Below are positions 37,186 through 44,846 of a DNA stretch of 64,000 nt, piece after piece (the first letter of the stretch is position 1; the number at the start of each line of letters is the position of its first letter). The notes beneath the pieces were generated by a model. It saw only the letters and a program-made list of their open reading frames with translations. It did not search any database and was not told the DNA's origin. The stretch spans positions 310,001 through 374,000 of the forward strand of contig NZ_AUHD01000004.1 in the NCBI RefSeq assembly GCF_000423005.1, written 5' to 3'. The stretch comes from Gelidibacter mesophilus DSM 14095. Its GTDB lineage: Bacteria > Bacteroidota > Bacteroidia > Flavobacteriales > Flavobacteriaceae. The translations under genes were made by a program, and so were the position numbers.

Positions 37186-38080
37186 AATGCAGCCCATCCT
37201 TTGCCAATTTAACGGGTTTAAAAATCGTCTGCGCTTCTAATTTAAAAGCGTTCAAGTCTTCATACCGCGTTGAATAATGACCTAAAATCAAAGTTTTTAC
37301 ATTTGCTTTTTTCGCAATGAGTGCCGCTTCTTTTGCAGTAGAATGTTTGGTTTTTGGTGCCAAATGCGCGTGTTTATCCAAAAAAGTAGATTCATGATAT
37401 AAGACATCTACATTTTTTATAATTGAAACAATATCTTCTTTATACGCAGTATCACTACAAAAGGCATAGCTTTTAGGAGGGTTTGGGGGCAAAGTTACTT
37501 TTTTATGGTCGATAAGGATCCCATCATTATTCAGTACATCATGGCCCTGTTTCAATTTGTTGTAATAAGCCACGTCAATATTAGCTTCTAAAACGGAAGG
37601 GAGGTGTAAATGTCGTTCGCCTTCTTTCTCCTTAAACAAAAATCCATTCGTATAAATACGATGATCTAAAGGTATGGTCCATACCGCTACCTTGTCATCT
37701 TCAAAAATAAGTTCTGAGGTATTAGAAGTTAATTCATGGAAATAAAGTGGGTAGTTGGTCCACGAATCAGCCAACTTCATCTGTAAGGTGATGACTTCCT
37801 TCAAACCTTTCGGACAATGGATATGTAATTCGGTTTCTCTGGTCAATAACCGGAATGTGGAAATCAATCCAACCAACCCGAAGAAGTGATCGCCATGTAA
37901 ATGGGATATGAAAATGTGTTTTATTCTGGAAAACTTGATTTTGTTGCGGCGTAATTCCACCTGAGAACCTTCGCCACAATCAATCATAAATAAATGGTTA
38001 TTGATTTCCAAAACCTGTGAGGTTGGATTGGTATCTTTACGTGGCGTGGCACTGAAGCAGCCAAGAATTGTAAGTTTCAT
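37172..38080 (-). CDS. rnz: Ribonuclease Z
   Basis: A 302-residue metallo-beta-lactamase-fold nuclease that removes the 3' trailer of tRNA precursors. The zinc motif HLHGDH is at 60-65 (ISHLHGDHFFGL), the later ligands are in FCSDTAYKEDIV and TLILGHYSTRYE. The gene follows the STAS-like gene and pyrB on the minus strand, 54 bases after the former. Its 3' end overlaps the converging hypothetical gene by 14 bases. Confidence 0.9.
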   Translation of the reverse strand: MKLTILGCFSATPRKDTNPTSQVLEINNHLFMIDCGEGSQVELRRNKIKFSRIKHIFISHLHGDHFFGLVGLISTFRLLTRETELHIHCPKGLKEVITLQMKLADSWTNYPLYFHELTSNTSELIFEDDKVAVWTIPLDHRIYTNGFLFKEKEGERHLHLPSVLEANIDVAYYNKLKQGHDVLNNDGILIDHKKVTLPPNPPKSYAFCSDTAYKEDIVSIIKNVDVLYHESTFLDKHAHLAPKTKHSTAKEAALIAKKANVKTLILGHYSTRYEDLNAFKLEAQTIFKPVKLAKDGLHFNFD

Positions 38081-38134
38081 TTTTATAGTTTAGAAGTCAG
38101 GAGTTTTATAGTTTAGCATCTAAACCTTAAATTT

Positions 38135-38467
38135 TTAAATTCCAAGATCCCGTTCCATTTCTTCCATTTCAATGACGTCATAGGCTTCTTTTAAGGTTGG
38201 CACCACAACAATTTCATCCGGCATGTCGTCTAGATTTGCTTGACTTGAAACGATAACAAATGAATGTTTTGCCCGACGATGCCTGTTTGAAACTTCCAAA
38301 AACTCCACAATGTCCTGCAAACCAATTTGTTTTAAAACAGATAAATTAATGATGACATTATCATTTTCGAATCTTGGATAGGTTGCCTGAAGTTTTTTAA
38401 CCAATTCAATAATGGTGCTTTTTTCTTGTGTAATGATGGTTGTGTTGTTCTCTTTATCAAAAATCAT
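38135..38467 (-). CDS. STAS-like domain protein, rnz/pyrB neighbour
   Basis: A 110-residue acidic protein with the alternating strand-helix pattern of STAS/anti-sigma-antagonist-like domains (VIINLSVLKQIGLQDIVEF, then HSFVIVSSQANLDDM). It lies between pyrB and rnz, 11 bases downstream of pyrB, so it is in the same transcript. I recall that this kind of protein is often annotated as ribonuclease Z by neighbour transfer, which its sequence does not support. Role unknown. Confidence 0.65.
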   Translation of the reverse strand: MIFDKENNTTIITQEKSTIIELVKKLQATYPRFENDNVIINLSVLKQIGLQDIVEFLEVSNRHRRAKHSFVIVSSQANLDDMPDEIVVVPTLKEAYDVIEMEEMERDLGI

Positions 38468-38478
38468 AATCGTTGGGT

Positions 38479-39408
38479 TTAGTGTTTAATCTTAGAAGCT
38501 AATAAATATATAACAGCCATCCTAATTGCAACGCCATTTTGAACTTGATCCAATATAATGGCTTGTTTGGAATCGGCCACATCACTCGTGATTTCTACAC
38601 CCCGATTAATAGGTCCTGGGTGCATTATTGTGATTTCCTTATCGAGAGAATTCAGCAAAGCCTTATTGACACCATATTGTTGTGTATATTCTCTCGTAGA
38701 TGGAAAATAGGTCATATCCATTCGCTCATTCTGCACCCGAAGCATATTGGCAACATCACACCATTGGAGTGCTTTTTTTAGATTGGTCTCCACCTTCACG
38801 CCTAGTTTATCTATATATTTTGGCAATAAGGTTTTTGGTCCGCACACCATCACGTTGGCCCCTTGTAGCTGTAGCGCAAAAATATTGGAAAGAGCCACAC
38901 GACTGTGCAAAATATCGCCTACAATAACCACATTTTTACCTTGTACCTTACCCAGACGCTCTCTAATAGAGTAACTGTCCAATAAAGCTTGTGTTGGGTG
39001 TTCATGAGCGCCATCTCCAGCATTAATAATACTTGCGTTAACATGTTGGGATAGGAATACACTAGCTCCGGGATTTGGATGGCGCATGACCACCATATCT
39101 ACTTTCATGGCAAGTATATTGTTGACAGTGTCAATTAAAGTTTCTCCTTTTTTTACTGAAGATTGTGATGCCGAAAAGTTAATGACGTCTGCAGAAAGCC
39201 GCTTCTCTGCTAGTTCAAAAGATAATTTGGTACGTGTGGAATTTTCAAAAAATAAGTTAGCAATAGTAATATCTCTTAATGAAGGTACTTTTTTTATGGG
39301 TCTGTTAATGACTTCCTTAAAATGATCTGCAGTTTCAAAAATCAGTTGAATATCCTGTGAATTTAGATATTTTATTCCCAATAAGTGATTGACACTTAAT
39401 TCGCTCAT
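38479..39408 (-). CDS. pyrB: Aspartate carbamoyltransferase catalytic subunit
   Basis: A 309-residue enzyme that condenses carbamoyl phosphate with aspartate, the first committed step of pyrimidine synthesis. Motif FENSTRTKLSFELAE (54-68) binds carbamoyl phosphate, and the C-terminal MHPGPINRGVEITSDVADS motif is typical. No pyrI regulatory subunit gene is beside it. It follows pyrR by 133 bases and precedes the STAS-like gene by 11. Confidence 0.92.
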   Translation of the reverse strand: MSELSVNHLLGIKYLNSQDIQLIFETADHFKEVINRPIKKVPSLRDITIANLFFENSTRTKLSFELAEKRLSADVINFSASQSSVKKGETLIDTVNNILAMKVDMVVMRHPNPGASVFLSQHVNASIINAGDGAHEHPTQALLDSYSIRERLGKVQGKNVVIVGDILHSRVALSNIFALQLQGANVMVCGPKTLLPKYIDKLGVKVETNLKKALQWCDVANMLRVQNERMDMTYFPSTREYTQQYGVNKALLNSLDKEITIMHPGPINRGVEITSDVADSKQAIILDQVQNGVAIRMAVIYLLASKIKH

Positions 39409-39541
39409 TGTCGGTATTATTTATTATTTATTCCTATTCGTTATTCTTAAGGAACTCAATTAAAAACAAAAGCCACGATCACCTTCTCCCTGTTTTCTGA
39501 AGTTTTCCTATCTCTTAAAAACAATTGTTCGCTATCCATAT

Positions 39542-40081
39542 TTAGCTTTTGACTAAATAAACGGCATCTTCCCCACCGTGTTCTACCCAATTTACCTTTA
39601 CCTTTTCTTCGTTAATAGCATCTACCTGCCGTCCTCTATAATTGGGTTGGATTGGTAAATGTCTGCTGAATCTTCTATCTATTAAGGTCAGTAACTCAAT
39701 TTCGTTGGGTCTACCAAAAGATTGAATGGCGGTCAATGCGGCACGAATACTTCTTCCCGTATAGAGCACATCATCAATAAAGACAATGTTCTTATCCTCA
39801 ACTATAAAATTAATTTCTGTGGTATTTGCTTCCAATGGTTTTTCACCACGACGGAAATCGTCTCTAAAAAAAGTGATGTCCAAGTGTCCTAATTGAATGT
39901 GTTTTATCTTATAATCGTTCTTCAATATTTGAGCTAATCGATTGGCCAAGAATTTCCCTCTTGGTTGCAGACCTATTAGAACGGTATTGGTAAAGTCGTT
40001 ATGTTTTTCAATCAGTTGACAAGCCAATCGATGAAGAATGATGTTGATCTCTTTTGCGTTAAGTAGAACTTTTTGGCTCAT
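39542..40081 (-). CDS. pyrR: PyrR-type uracil phosphoribosyltransferase/regulator
   Basis: A 179-residue type I phosphoribosyltransferase fold with the PRPP-binding motif NIVFIDDVLYTGRSIRAAL around residues 98-116. In Gram-positives PyrR binds pyr mRNA to regulate attenuation and has weak UPRT activity; whether it regulates in flavobacteria is unknown. It is the first gene in the pyrR-pyrB-STAS-rnz unit and has a good promoter and a short stem (CCAAA/TTTGG, 40088-40101) in its leader. Confidence 0.85.
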   Translation of the reverse strand: MSQKVLLNAKEINIILHRLACQLIEKHNDFTNTVLIGLQPRGKFLANRLAQILKNDYKIKHIQLGHLDITFFRDDFRRGEKPLEANTTEINFIVEDKNIVFIDDVLYTGRSIRAALTAIQSFGRPNEIELLTLIDRRFSRHLPIQPNYRGRQVDAINEEKVKVNWVEHGGEDAVYLVKS

Positions 40082-40105
40082 AGTTTTCCAAACGTATTTG
40101 GTTTA

Positions 40106-40135
40106 CAAATTTAGGATAAAAATTCTTGTGGGCAA
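40106..40135 (-). promoter_or_regulatory. Bacteroidota-type promoter for pyrR-pyrB-rnz
   Basis: Minus-strand TTG (40135-40133), 19-base spacer and TAAATTTG (40113-40106) match the consensus closely. Transcription should start near 40099, giving a leader of about 18 bases. Confidence 0.65.
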
Positions 40136-40180
40136 TGGTTTTATGATCATAAGACTCAAAGTACGCCCGTATAAAATAAA

Positions 40181-40208
40181 AAAGCCTTCAACATAAGTTG
40201 AAGGCTTT
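40181..40208 (-). terminator. Terminator of rpsA
   Basis: AAAGCCTTCAAC/GTTGAAGGCTTT, a 12-bp perfect stem with a 4-base loop, followed on the minus strand by TTTTATTTTAT. It lies about 55 bases after the rpsA stop codon. Confidence 0.8.
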
Positions 40209-40239
40209 GATTATTAGATTAAAACTGAAATTCATAAGA

Positions 40240-40258
40240 TTCCTGCCTTCGCAGAAAT
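40240..40258. repeat. Short dispersed-type palindromic sequence
   Basis: TTCCTGCCTTCGCAGAAAT, near the rpsA 3' end, resembles the imperfect TTCCTGCCTTCGCAGGAA palindrome that I recall recurring in flavobacterial intergenic DNA. Only this single copy is evident. Confidence 0.3.
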
Positions 40259-40261
40259 TAA

Positions 40262-42124
40262 TTATTTCTTCCCGTCCATTTTATCTTTAAGAGCTTGTAA
40301 AGCATCATTGGCATCACCGAGAGTTGGTTTTGACTCTGCTGCAGAAGCTTCCGCTTTAGCAACAGCCGCTTTTACGTTAGCAATCTCTTCTTGTTTAAAG
40401 ATAGCAGTATGAGAAGCAACAACACGTTTGAACTCTTTATTGAACTCAATAATCTTGAATTCAGCAGTGTCACCTTTTTTCAATTTCTTACCATCTTCCA
40501 TTTCTAAATGACGTGACGGTACGAATGCAACGATATCTTCGTTAAATTCAACTGTTGCACCTTTATCTACCATTTCAGAAATTTCTGCTTTGTGCGTCGT
40601 TCCAAGAGCAAATTCAGTTTCGTATTTATCCCAAGGATTGTCAGTGGTTTGTTTGTGACCTAAACTTAATTTACGTCCTTCAACATCTAATTCCAATACC
40701 ACAACATCTAAGTTATCACCTACGTTACAGAACTCACTTGGATGCTTGATTTTCTTAGTCCAAGATAGATCGGAGATATAAATCAATCCGTCAATACCTT
40801 CTTCCAATTCAACAAACACACCAAAGTTTGTGAAGTTACGTACAATACCTGTGTGCTTAGAGCCTACTGGGTATTTACTAGTAATATCAGTCCATGGATC
40901 TGGAGTCAATTGTTTGATTCCCAATGACATTTTACGGTCTTCTCTATCAAGAGTTAAAATAACCGCTTCAATTTCATCACCTACGTTTACGAAATCTTGA
41001 GCAGATCGTAAATGCGTTGACCAAGACATTTCACTTACGTGAACCAAGCCTTCAACACCTTCTTCTACTTCAATAAATGCACCGTAGTCAGCAATAACAA
41101 CCACTTTTCCTTTGACTTTGTCGCCAACTTTTACAGTGTCGCCTAAAGCTTCCCAAGGATGCTTGCTCAATTGTTTTAAACCTAATTGGATTCTTGATTT
41201 ATCTTCATCAAAATCAAGGATTACTACATTAAGTTTTTGATCCAATTCAACAATTTCGTTTGGATGGTTGATACGTGACCAAGAAAGATCAGTAATATGA
41301 ACCAATCCATCAACACCACCAAGATCGATAAAGACACCGTAAGACGTAATGTTTTTCACAACACCTTCCAATACTTGTCCTTTTTCTAATTGGCTGATGA
41401 TTTCTTTTTTCTGCTCTTCAATATCGGCTTCAATAAGCGCTTTATGAGAAACCACAATGTTTTTGAATTCGTGGTTGATTTTCACAACTTTAAATTCCAT
41501 TGTTTTATTAACGTATTGATCGTAATCTCTAATAGGTTTCACATCAATTTGAGAACCTGGCAAGAATGCTTCAATACCAAATACGTCAACGATCATCCCA
41601 CCTTTAGTACGACATTTAACAAAACCATTTACAATTTCGCCAGTGTCATGTGCATTGTTTACACGATCCCACGCTTTGATTACTCTAGCTTTACGATGAG
41701 ATAATACCAACTGTCCGTTAGCGTCTTCACGTACATCTATTAATACTTCTACTTTATCACCAACTTTTAAATTCGGGTTGTAACGGAACTCGTTAAGAGA
41801 GATTACACCTTCCGATTTTGCGTTGATATCAATAATAGCATCACGATCAGTAATATGGATCACTACACCTTCAACAACTTCATCGTCTAGGGTATCCACG
41901 AAATTTTCTGATACTAATTTTTCAAATTCCTGAAGTTTTTTGTCATCTACTTGCTCAATACCTTCTTCGTAATTGTGCCAGTTGAAATCTGCTAGGAATT
42001 TTTCAGGGTTTGCTTGTGCTTCTGATACTTTAGGAGCTGTTTTTTCAGTAGTTTGAGTGTTTACTGCTGTTTCTGTTGCTTCCGTAGTTTCTACTTCGGC
42101 TTGATTTGTTTCTTTTTCAGACAT
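40262..42124 (-). CDS. rpsA: Ribosomal protein S1
   Basis: A 620-residue protein with six S1 OB-fold repeats. The first two are divergent (starting near GVVIHITDRDAIIDI and VNGFVKCRTKGGMIV), and the others read GVVKNITSYGVFIDL, GKVVVIADYGAFIEV, GIVRNFTNFGVFVEL and KAEISEMVDKGATVEF. S1 delivers mRNA to the small subunit, which matters in Bacteroidota because Shine-Dalgarno sequences are weak. I chose the Met at 42124 (MSEKETNQAEVE); a 34-residue extension upstream is possible in frame but lies in the transcript leader. Promoter and terminator are both clear. Confidence 0.92.
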   Translation of the reverse strand: MSEKETNQAEVETTEATETAVNTQTTEKTAPKVSEAQANPEKFLADFNWHNYEEGIEQVDDKKLQEFEKLVSENFVDTLDDEVVEGVVIHITDRDAIIDINAKSEGVISLNEFRYNPNLKVGDKVEVLIDVREDANGQLVLSHRKARVIKAWDRVNNAHDTGEIVNGFVKCRTKGGMIVDVFGIEAFLPGSQIDVKPIRDYDQYVNKTMEFKVVKINHEFKNIVVSHKALIEADIEEQKKEIISQLEKGQVLEGVVKNITSYGVFIDLGGVDGLVHITDLSWSRINHPNEIVELDQKLNVVILDFDEDKSRIQLGLKQLSKHPWEALGDTVKVGDKVKGKVVVIADYGAFIEVEEGVEGLVHVSEMSWSTHLRSAQDFVNVGDEIEAVILTLDREDRKMSLGIKQLTPDPWTDITSKYPVGSKHTGIVRNFTNFGVFVELEEGIDGLIYISDLSWTKKIKHPSEFCNVGDNLDVVVLELDVEGRKLSLGHKQTTDNPWDKYETEFALGTTHKAEISEMVDKGATVEFNEDIVAFVPSRHLEMEDGKKLKKGDTAEFKIIEFNKEFKRVVASHTAIFKQEEIANVKAAVAKAEASAAESKPTLGDANDALQALKDKMDGKK

Positions 42125-42246
42125 TTGCTGAATACTAGTTTGTATTCTGAGTGTTTTTGGAAGTTTTATGCGATCAACACACAGAAGTGTTATTTGCTTT
42201 TTTCTTTTATTCCTTTTATCTTCCACGGGTACCGCTAAAAGGAGTG

Positions 42247-42278
42247 CAAAAATACAATATTATTTTCTGATTTACAAA
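42247..42278 (-). promoter_or_regulatory. Strong Bacteroidota-type promoter for rpsA
   Basis: Minus-strand TTTG (42278-42275), 20-base spacer, and TATTTTTG (42254-42247) match the consensus fully. Transcription should begin near 42240, giving a leader of about 116 bases before the start at 42124, which may hold S1 autoregulatory sites. Confidence 0.7.
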
Positions 42279-42411
42279 TTATTTACTGAACTATAATTGA
42301 GACCTCTAACCGCTGATTTGGATCCGTTAAACATTGATAGCGATAGCGTTACTATTTAAGATAATATTTCAATATATTTACATTTACATTAATTTATAAA
42401 AAATAATTATC

Positions 42412-42789
42412 ATGGTAAAATCTAAGTATCAAAGTGTTTTAGATCTCGGAAAGGAACTAAATATTCAAAATGGCGATGTTTCTGAAGAAAATGGGGTCTT
42501 AAAGATTAAGGGCACTGCAAAAAATCAGTATGAAAAAAATCTACTTTGGGATAAAATAAAGGCAGTTGGTGGTGAAAATCCTTCAGACATCAAAGCAGAC
42601 ATTAAAGTGGCCGACACTTCTGTCTTTGCAAGACACACAGTAAAATCAGGAGAAACCCTTGGCAAAATAGCCAAGCAGTATTATGGTGATGCATCCAAAT
42701 ACCAAAAGATCTTTAAAGCAAATTCTGACATCCTGAAAAACCCTGACCTTATCCATCCCGATCAAGAACTTATTATACCAAATGAATAA
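42412..42789 (+). CDS. BON and LysM domain protein
   Basis: A 125-residue protein of the YgaU/Kbp type: an N-terminal BON-like part (residues 1-65, KIKGTAKNQYEKNLLWDKIK) and a C-terminal LysM domain (RHTVKSGETLGKIAKQYYGD to IHPDQELIIP). No signal peptide is visible, consistent with the cytoplasmic Kbp, which binds potassium in E. coli. LysM usually binds peptidoglycan, so location is uncertain. It is a single-gene unit ending at a terminator. Confidence 0.8.
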   Translation: MVKSKYQSVLDLGKELNIQNGDVSEENGVLKIKGTAKNQYEKNLLWDKIKAVGGENPSDIKADIKVADTSVFARHTVKSGETLGKIAKQYYGDASKYQKIFKANSDILKNPDLIHPDQELIIPNE

Positions 42790-42813
42790 ATCATCCGCGC
42801 TATAGCATTATCA

Positions 42814-42839
42814 AAAACGACCTGTTGGGTCGTTTTTTT
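42814..42839 (+). terminator. Terminator of the LysM-domain gene
   Basis: AAAACGACC/GGTCGTTTT, a 9-bp stem with a 5-base loop and a run of seven T. Confidence 0.8.
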
Positions 42840-42984
42840 ATGCTAAATGAATTAGACCTTCGGAACGACAATTTTTAGGCAAAAAAATAATTTGTTCTAG
42901 AAAGAACTTAATAAATTAGAATCCGTCCTAGAACAGCTATGAAAGTTTATAATATCTTTGAATTCGAAACTTAGGACTTTAATT

Positions 42985-43677
42985 TTATTCGTGCTCAATC
43001 GCATTTTTTGCCAAAGCATAGAGCTTCTCAAACTGTACTGTCAATGATAGGTTAGAATTATCAATTTCTATGGCATCATCAGCCTTCATTAAAGGTGAAT
43101 CTTCTCTTGTAGAATCAATTAAATCTCGCGATTCAACATTTTTTAAGACGTCTTCATAGCTCACATCGTCATTTCTTTCAAGCAGTTCTTTATAGCGTCT
43201 TTTGGCTCTCGTTTCTGCGGAAGCAGTCATAAAAAACTTTAATTCAGCTTCTGGAAAAACCACCGTTCCAATATCGCGACCATCCATTACAACACCTTTC
43301 TCCTGCCCCATTTGCTGTTGTTGCAAGACCAACATACGTCTTACTTCTGAAATTTCAGCGACTTGACTTACCGATTGCGAGACCTCCAAAGTCCGGATCT
43401 CATTTTCAACATTTACACCATTCAAATACATTTCAGCAAATCCTAATGTGTCATTGTACTTAAAACTGAGTTTAATAGCACCTAAGTTGGCAATCAACTT
43501 TTCAACATCAAAATAATCCTTAGATATCATTTGATTCTGCATGGCATATAAGGTCACTGCTCTATACATAGCACCAGAATCCACATAGACATACCCTAAA
43601 ACTCTGGCCAATTGTTTGGCAACCGTACTTTTTCCTGTTGATGAAAAACCGTCAATGGCAATAGTAATCTTCTTCAT
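42985..43677 (-). CDS. cmk: Cytidylate kinase
   Basis: A 230-residue CMP/dCMP kinase with P-loop GFSSTGKST (10-18), the MDGRDIGTVVFPEAEL motif that binds the base and the C-terminal RDLIDSTREDSPLMKADDA. Length is normal. It starts 33 bases after porQ ends on the same strand, so they probably share a transcript. Confidence 0.9.
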   Translation of the reverse strand: MKKITIAIDGFSSTGKSTVAKQLARVLGYVYVDSGAMYRAVTLYAMQNQMISKDYFDVEKLIANLGAIKLSFKYNDTLGFAEMYLNGVNVENEIRTLEVSQSVSQVAEISEVRRMLVLQQQQMGQEKGVVMDGRDIGTVVFPEAELKFFMTASAETRAKRRYKELLERNDDVSYEDVLKNVESRDLIDSTREDSPLMKADDAIEIDNSNLSLTVQFEKLYALAKNAIEHE

Positions 43678-43710
43678 ATTTATTCTATCTATAGACCCAA
43701 ATCTTCTAAA

Positions 43711-44730
43711 TTATCTCAAATCTATTTGGAGTCCAAAAAAATTAGTATTTGATGCGCCCGAATAACGTGCATGGGTGTAACTAAATCGCATTTTATTGAG
43801 CTTAATTCCCATCCCGAACGAAAGTCCTGAAAAGTTCCGTTCGTCGACAATCCGTAGCTCTTCTGCTCGTCTAAAATTATAACCAAATCGGAGACTAAAA
43901 CCACGATCAGGAAAAAGTTCTGCGCCAATGATCGTATGTCGCATCACTTCGTTTAAAAAACCTATTTTTTCTTGGGTTTGGTTACCATCCAAATCTGTTG
44001 TTGCCCTTGCCGGATTAGAAAAATTAATGGGCCATTGTTGTAAATTATCAAATGTTAAATGCCATCTTAGCGGCACATGTTGTAAGGTTTGAGAAAGTCC
44101 AAAATTGACTTCGAGTGGCAGTTTTTCATTAAGACCCGCATAGGTTGTAAATTGAGTTCCAAAATTTCTAACGGTCAACGCCGCATGGAAATCAAGATCT
44201 TCATTAATATAAATTACCCCTATATCAATGGCACCACCAATCGAATTGTAGCGTTCTAGTTTTGATGTTATCAATTTTGCGCTCGCCCCTACATAAAAAT
44301 CAGAATGGGGAATTTTAAACGAATAACCAAAAGACAAAGCGGCTTCATTCCCTGTAAAGGTTCCGGTAGGCATGCCACTCTCATCATAACCATCAAATTC
44401 TCCATAATTAATATAGGTCATCCCAACATGAAATGTTTGCACATGCCGGTCCCAGGTATAGGCATAAGCGCCCGTGCCATAACTGATACCCCCCAAATAA
44501 CTGGAATAATTTAATGCCAATTGATTGTCCATTTCAGGATTTATAGTTGCAGGATTGTATAAAGCTCCTGTAACATCGTAATCAAAATTGGTGATCACCT
44601 TTCCTCCCAACGCCGCCTGACGCGGAGAAGAGACAAGATTTAAAAATTGATAGGTAGATGCGCCACCTAGTTGCGCGAAAACTGTGATGTTCGAAACGAT
44701 AAAGAATAAAACAGTAATCCTCTTGGTCAT
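43711..44730 (-). CDS. porQ: Type IX secretion system protein PorQ
   Basis: A 339-residue outer-membrane barrel with a signal peptide (ends VFAQ) and the PorQ-type opening GGASTYQFLNLVSSPRQAALGG. The C-terminal strand ends in NTNFFGLQIDLR. PorQ is a T9SS shuttle component needed for cargo processing and anchoring in the A-LPS attachment complex. A -7 element TACTTTTG (44738-44745) ends only 8 bases before the ATG, so the mRNA may be leaderless. The cmk gene follows. Confidence 0.8.
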   Translation of the reverse strand: MTKRITVLFFIVSNITVFAQLGGASTYQFLNLVSSPRQAALGGKVITNFDYDVTGALYNPATINPEMDNQLALNYSSYLGGISYGTGAYAYTWDRHVQTFHVGMTYINYGEFDGYDESGMPTGTFTGNEAALSFGYSFKIPHSDFYVGASAKLITSKLERYNSIGGAIDIGVIYINEDLDFHAALTVRNFGTQFTTYAGLNEKLPLEVNFGLSQTLQHVPLRWHLTFDNLQQWPINFSNPARATTDLDGNQTQEKIGFLNEVMRHTIIGAELFPDRGFSLRFGYNFRRAEELRIVDERNFSGLSFGMGIKLNKMRFSYTHARYSGASNTNFFGLQIDLR

Positions 44731-44737
44731 AGAATGG

Positions 44738-44745
44738 CAAAAGTA
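44738..44745 (-). promoter_or_regulatory. -7 element of porQ, close to the start codon
   Basis: Minus-strand TACTTTTG matches TAnnTTTG and is followed by CCATTCT and then the porQ ATG. A start 5-8 bases downstream would fall at or within three bases of the ATG. The -33 element is unclear. Confidence 0.55.
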
Positions 44746-44791
44746 GTATTTCTTACTTAAAACGCTAATATGATTATTTTATTTGTGAATC

Positions 44792-44821
44792 AAAAAAAAC
44801 GGCAACAAATTGTTACCGTTT
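44792..44821 (-). terminator. Terminator of lon
   Basis: Read on the minus strand, AAACGGTAACA and TGTTGCCGTTT form an 11-bp stem with one mismatch, followed by TTTTTGATT. It lies about 30 bases beyond the lon stop. Confidence 0.7.
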
Positions 44822-44846
44822 AATTGACAAAATAGTAAATGTCTTA

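Noticed and set aside
35651-42240. GGTACCGCTAAA shared by the leader regions of the CAP gene (about 35653-35664) and rpsA (about 42227-42238)
   Set aside because: A shared 12-mer is expected by chance many times in 64 kb; no further similarity around it.
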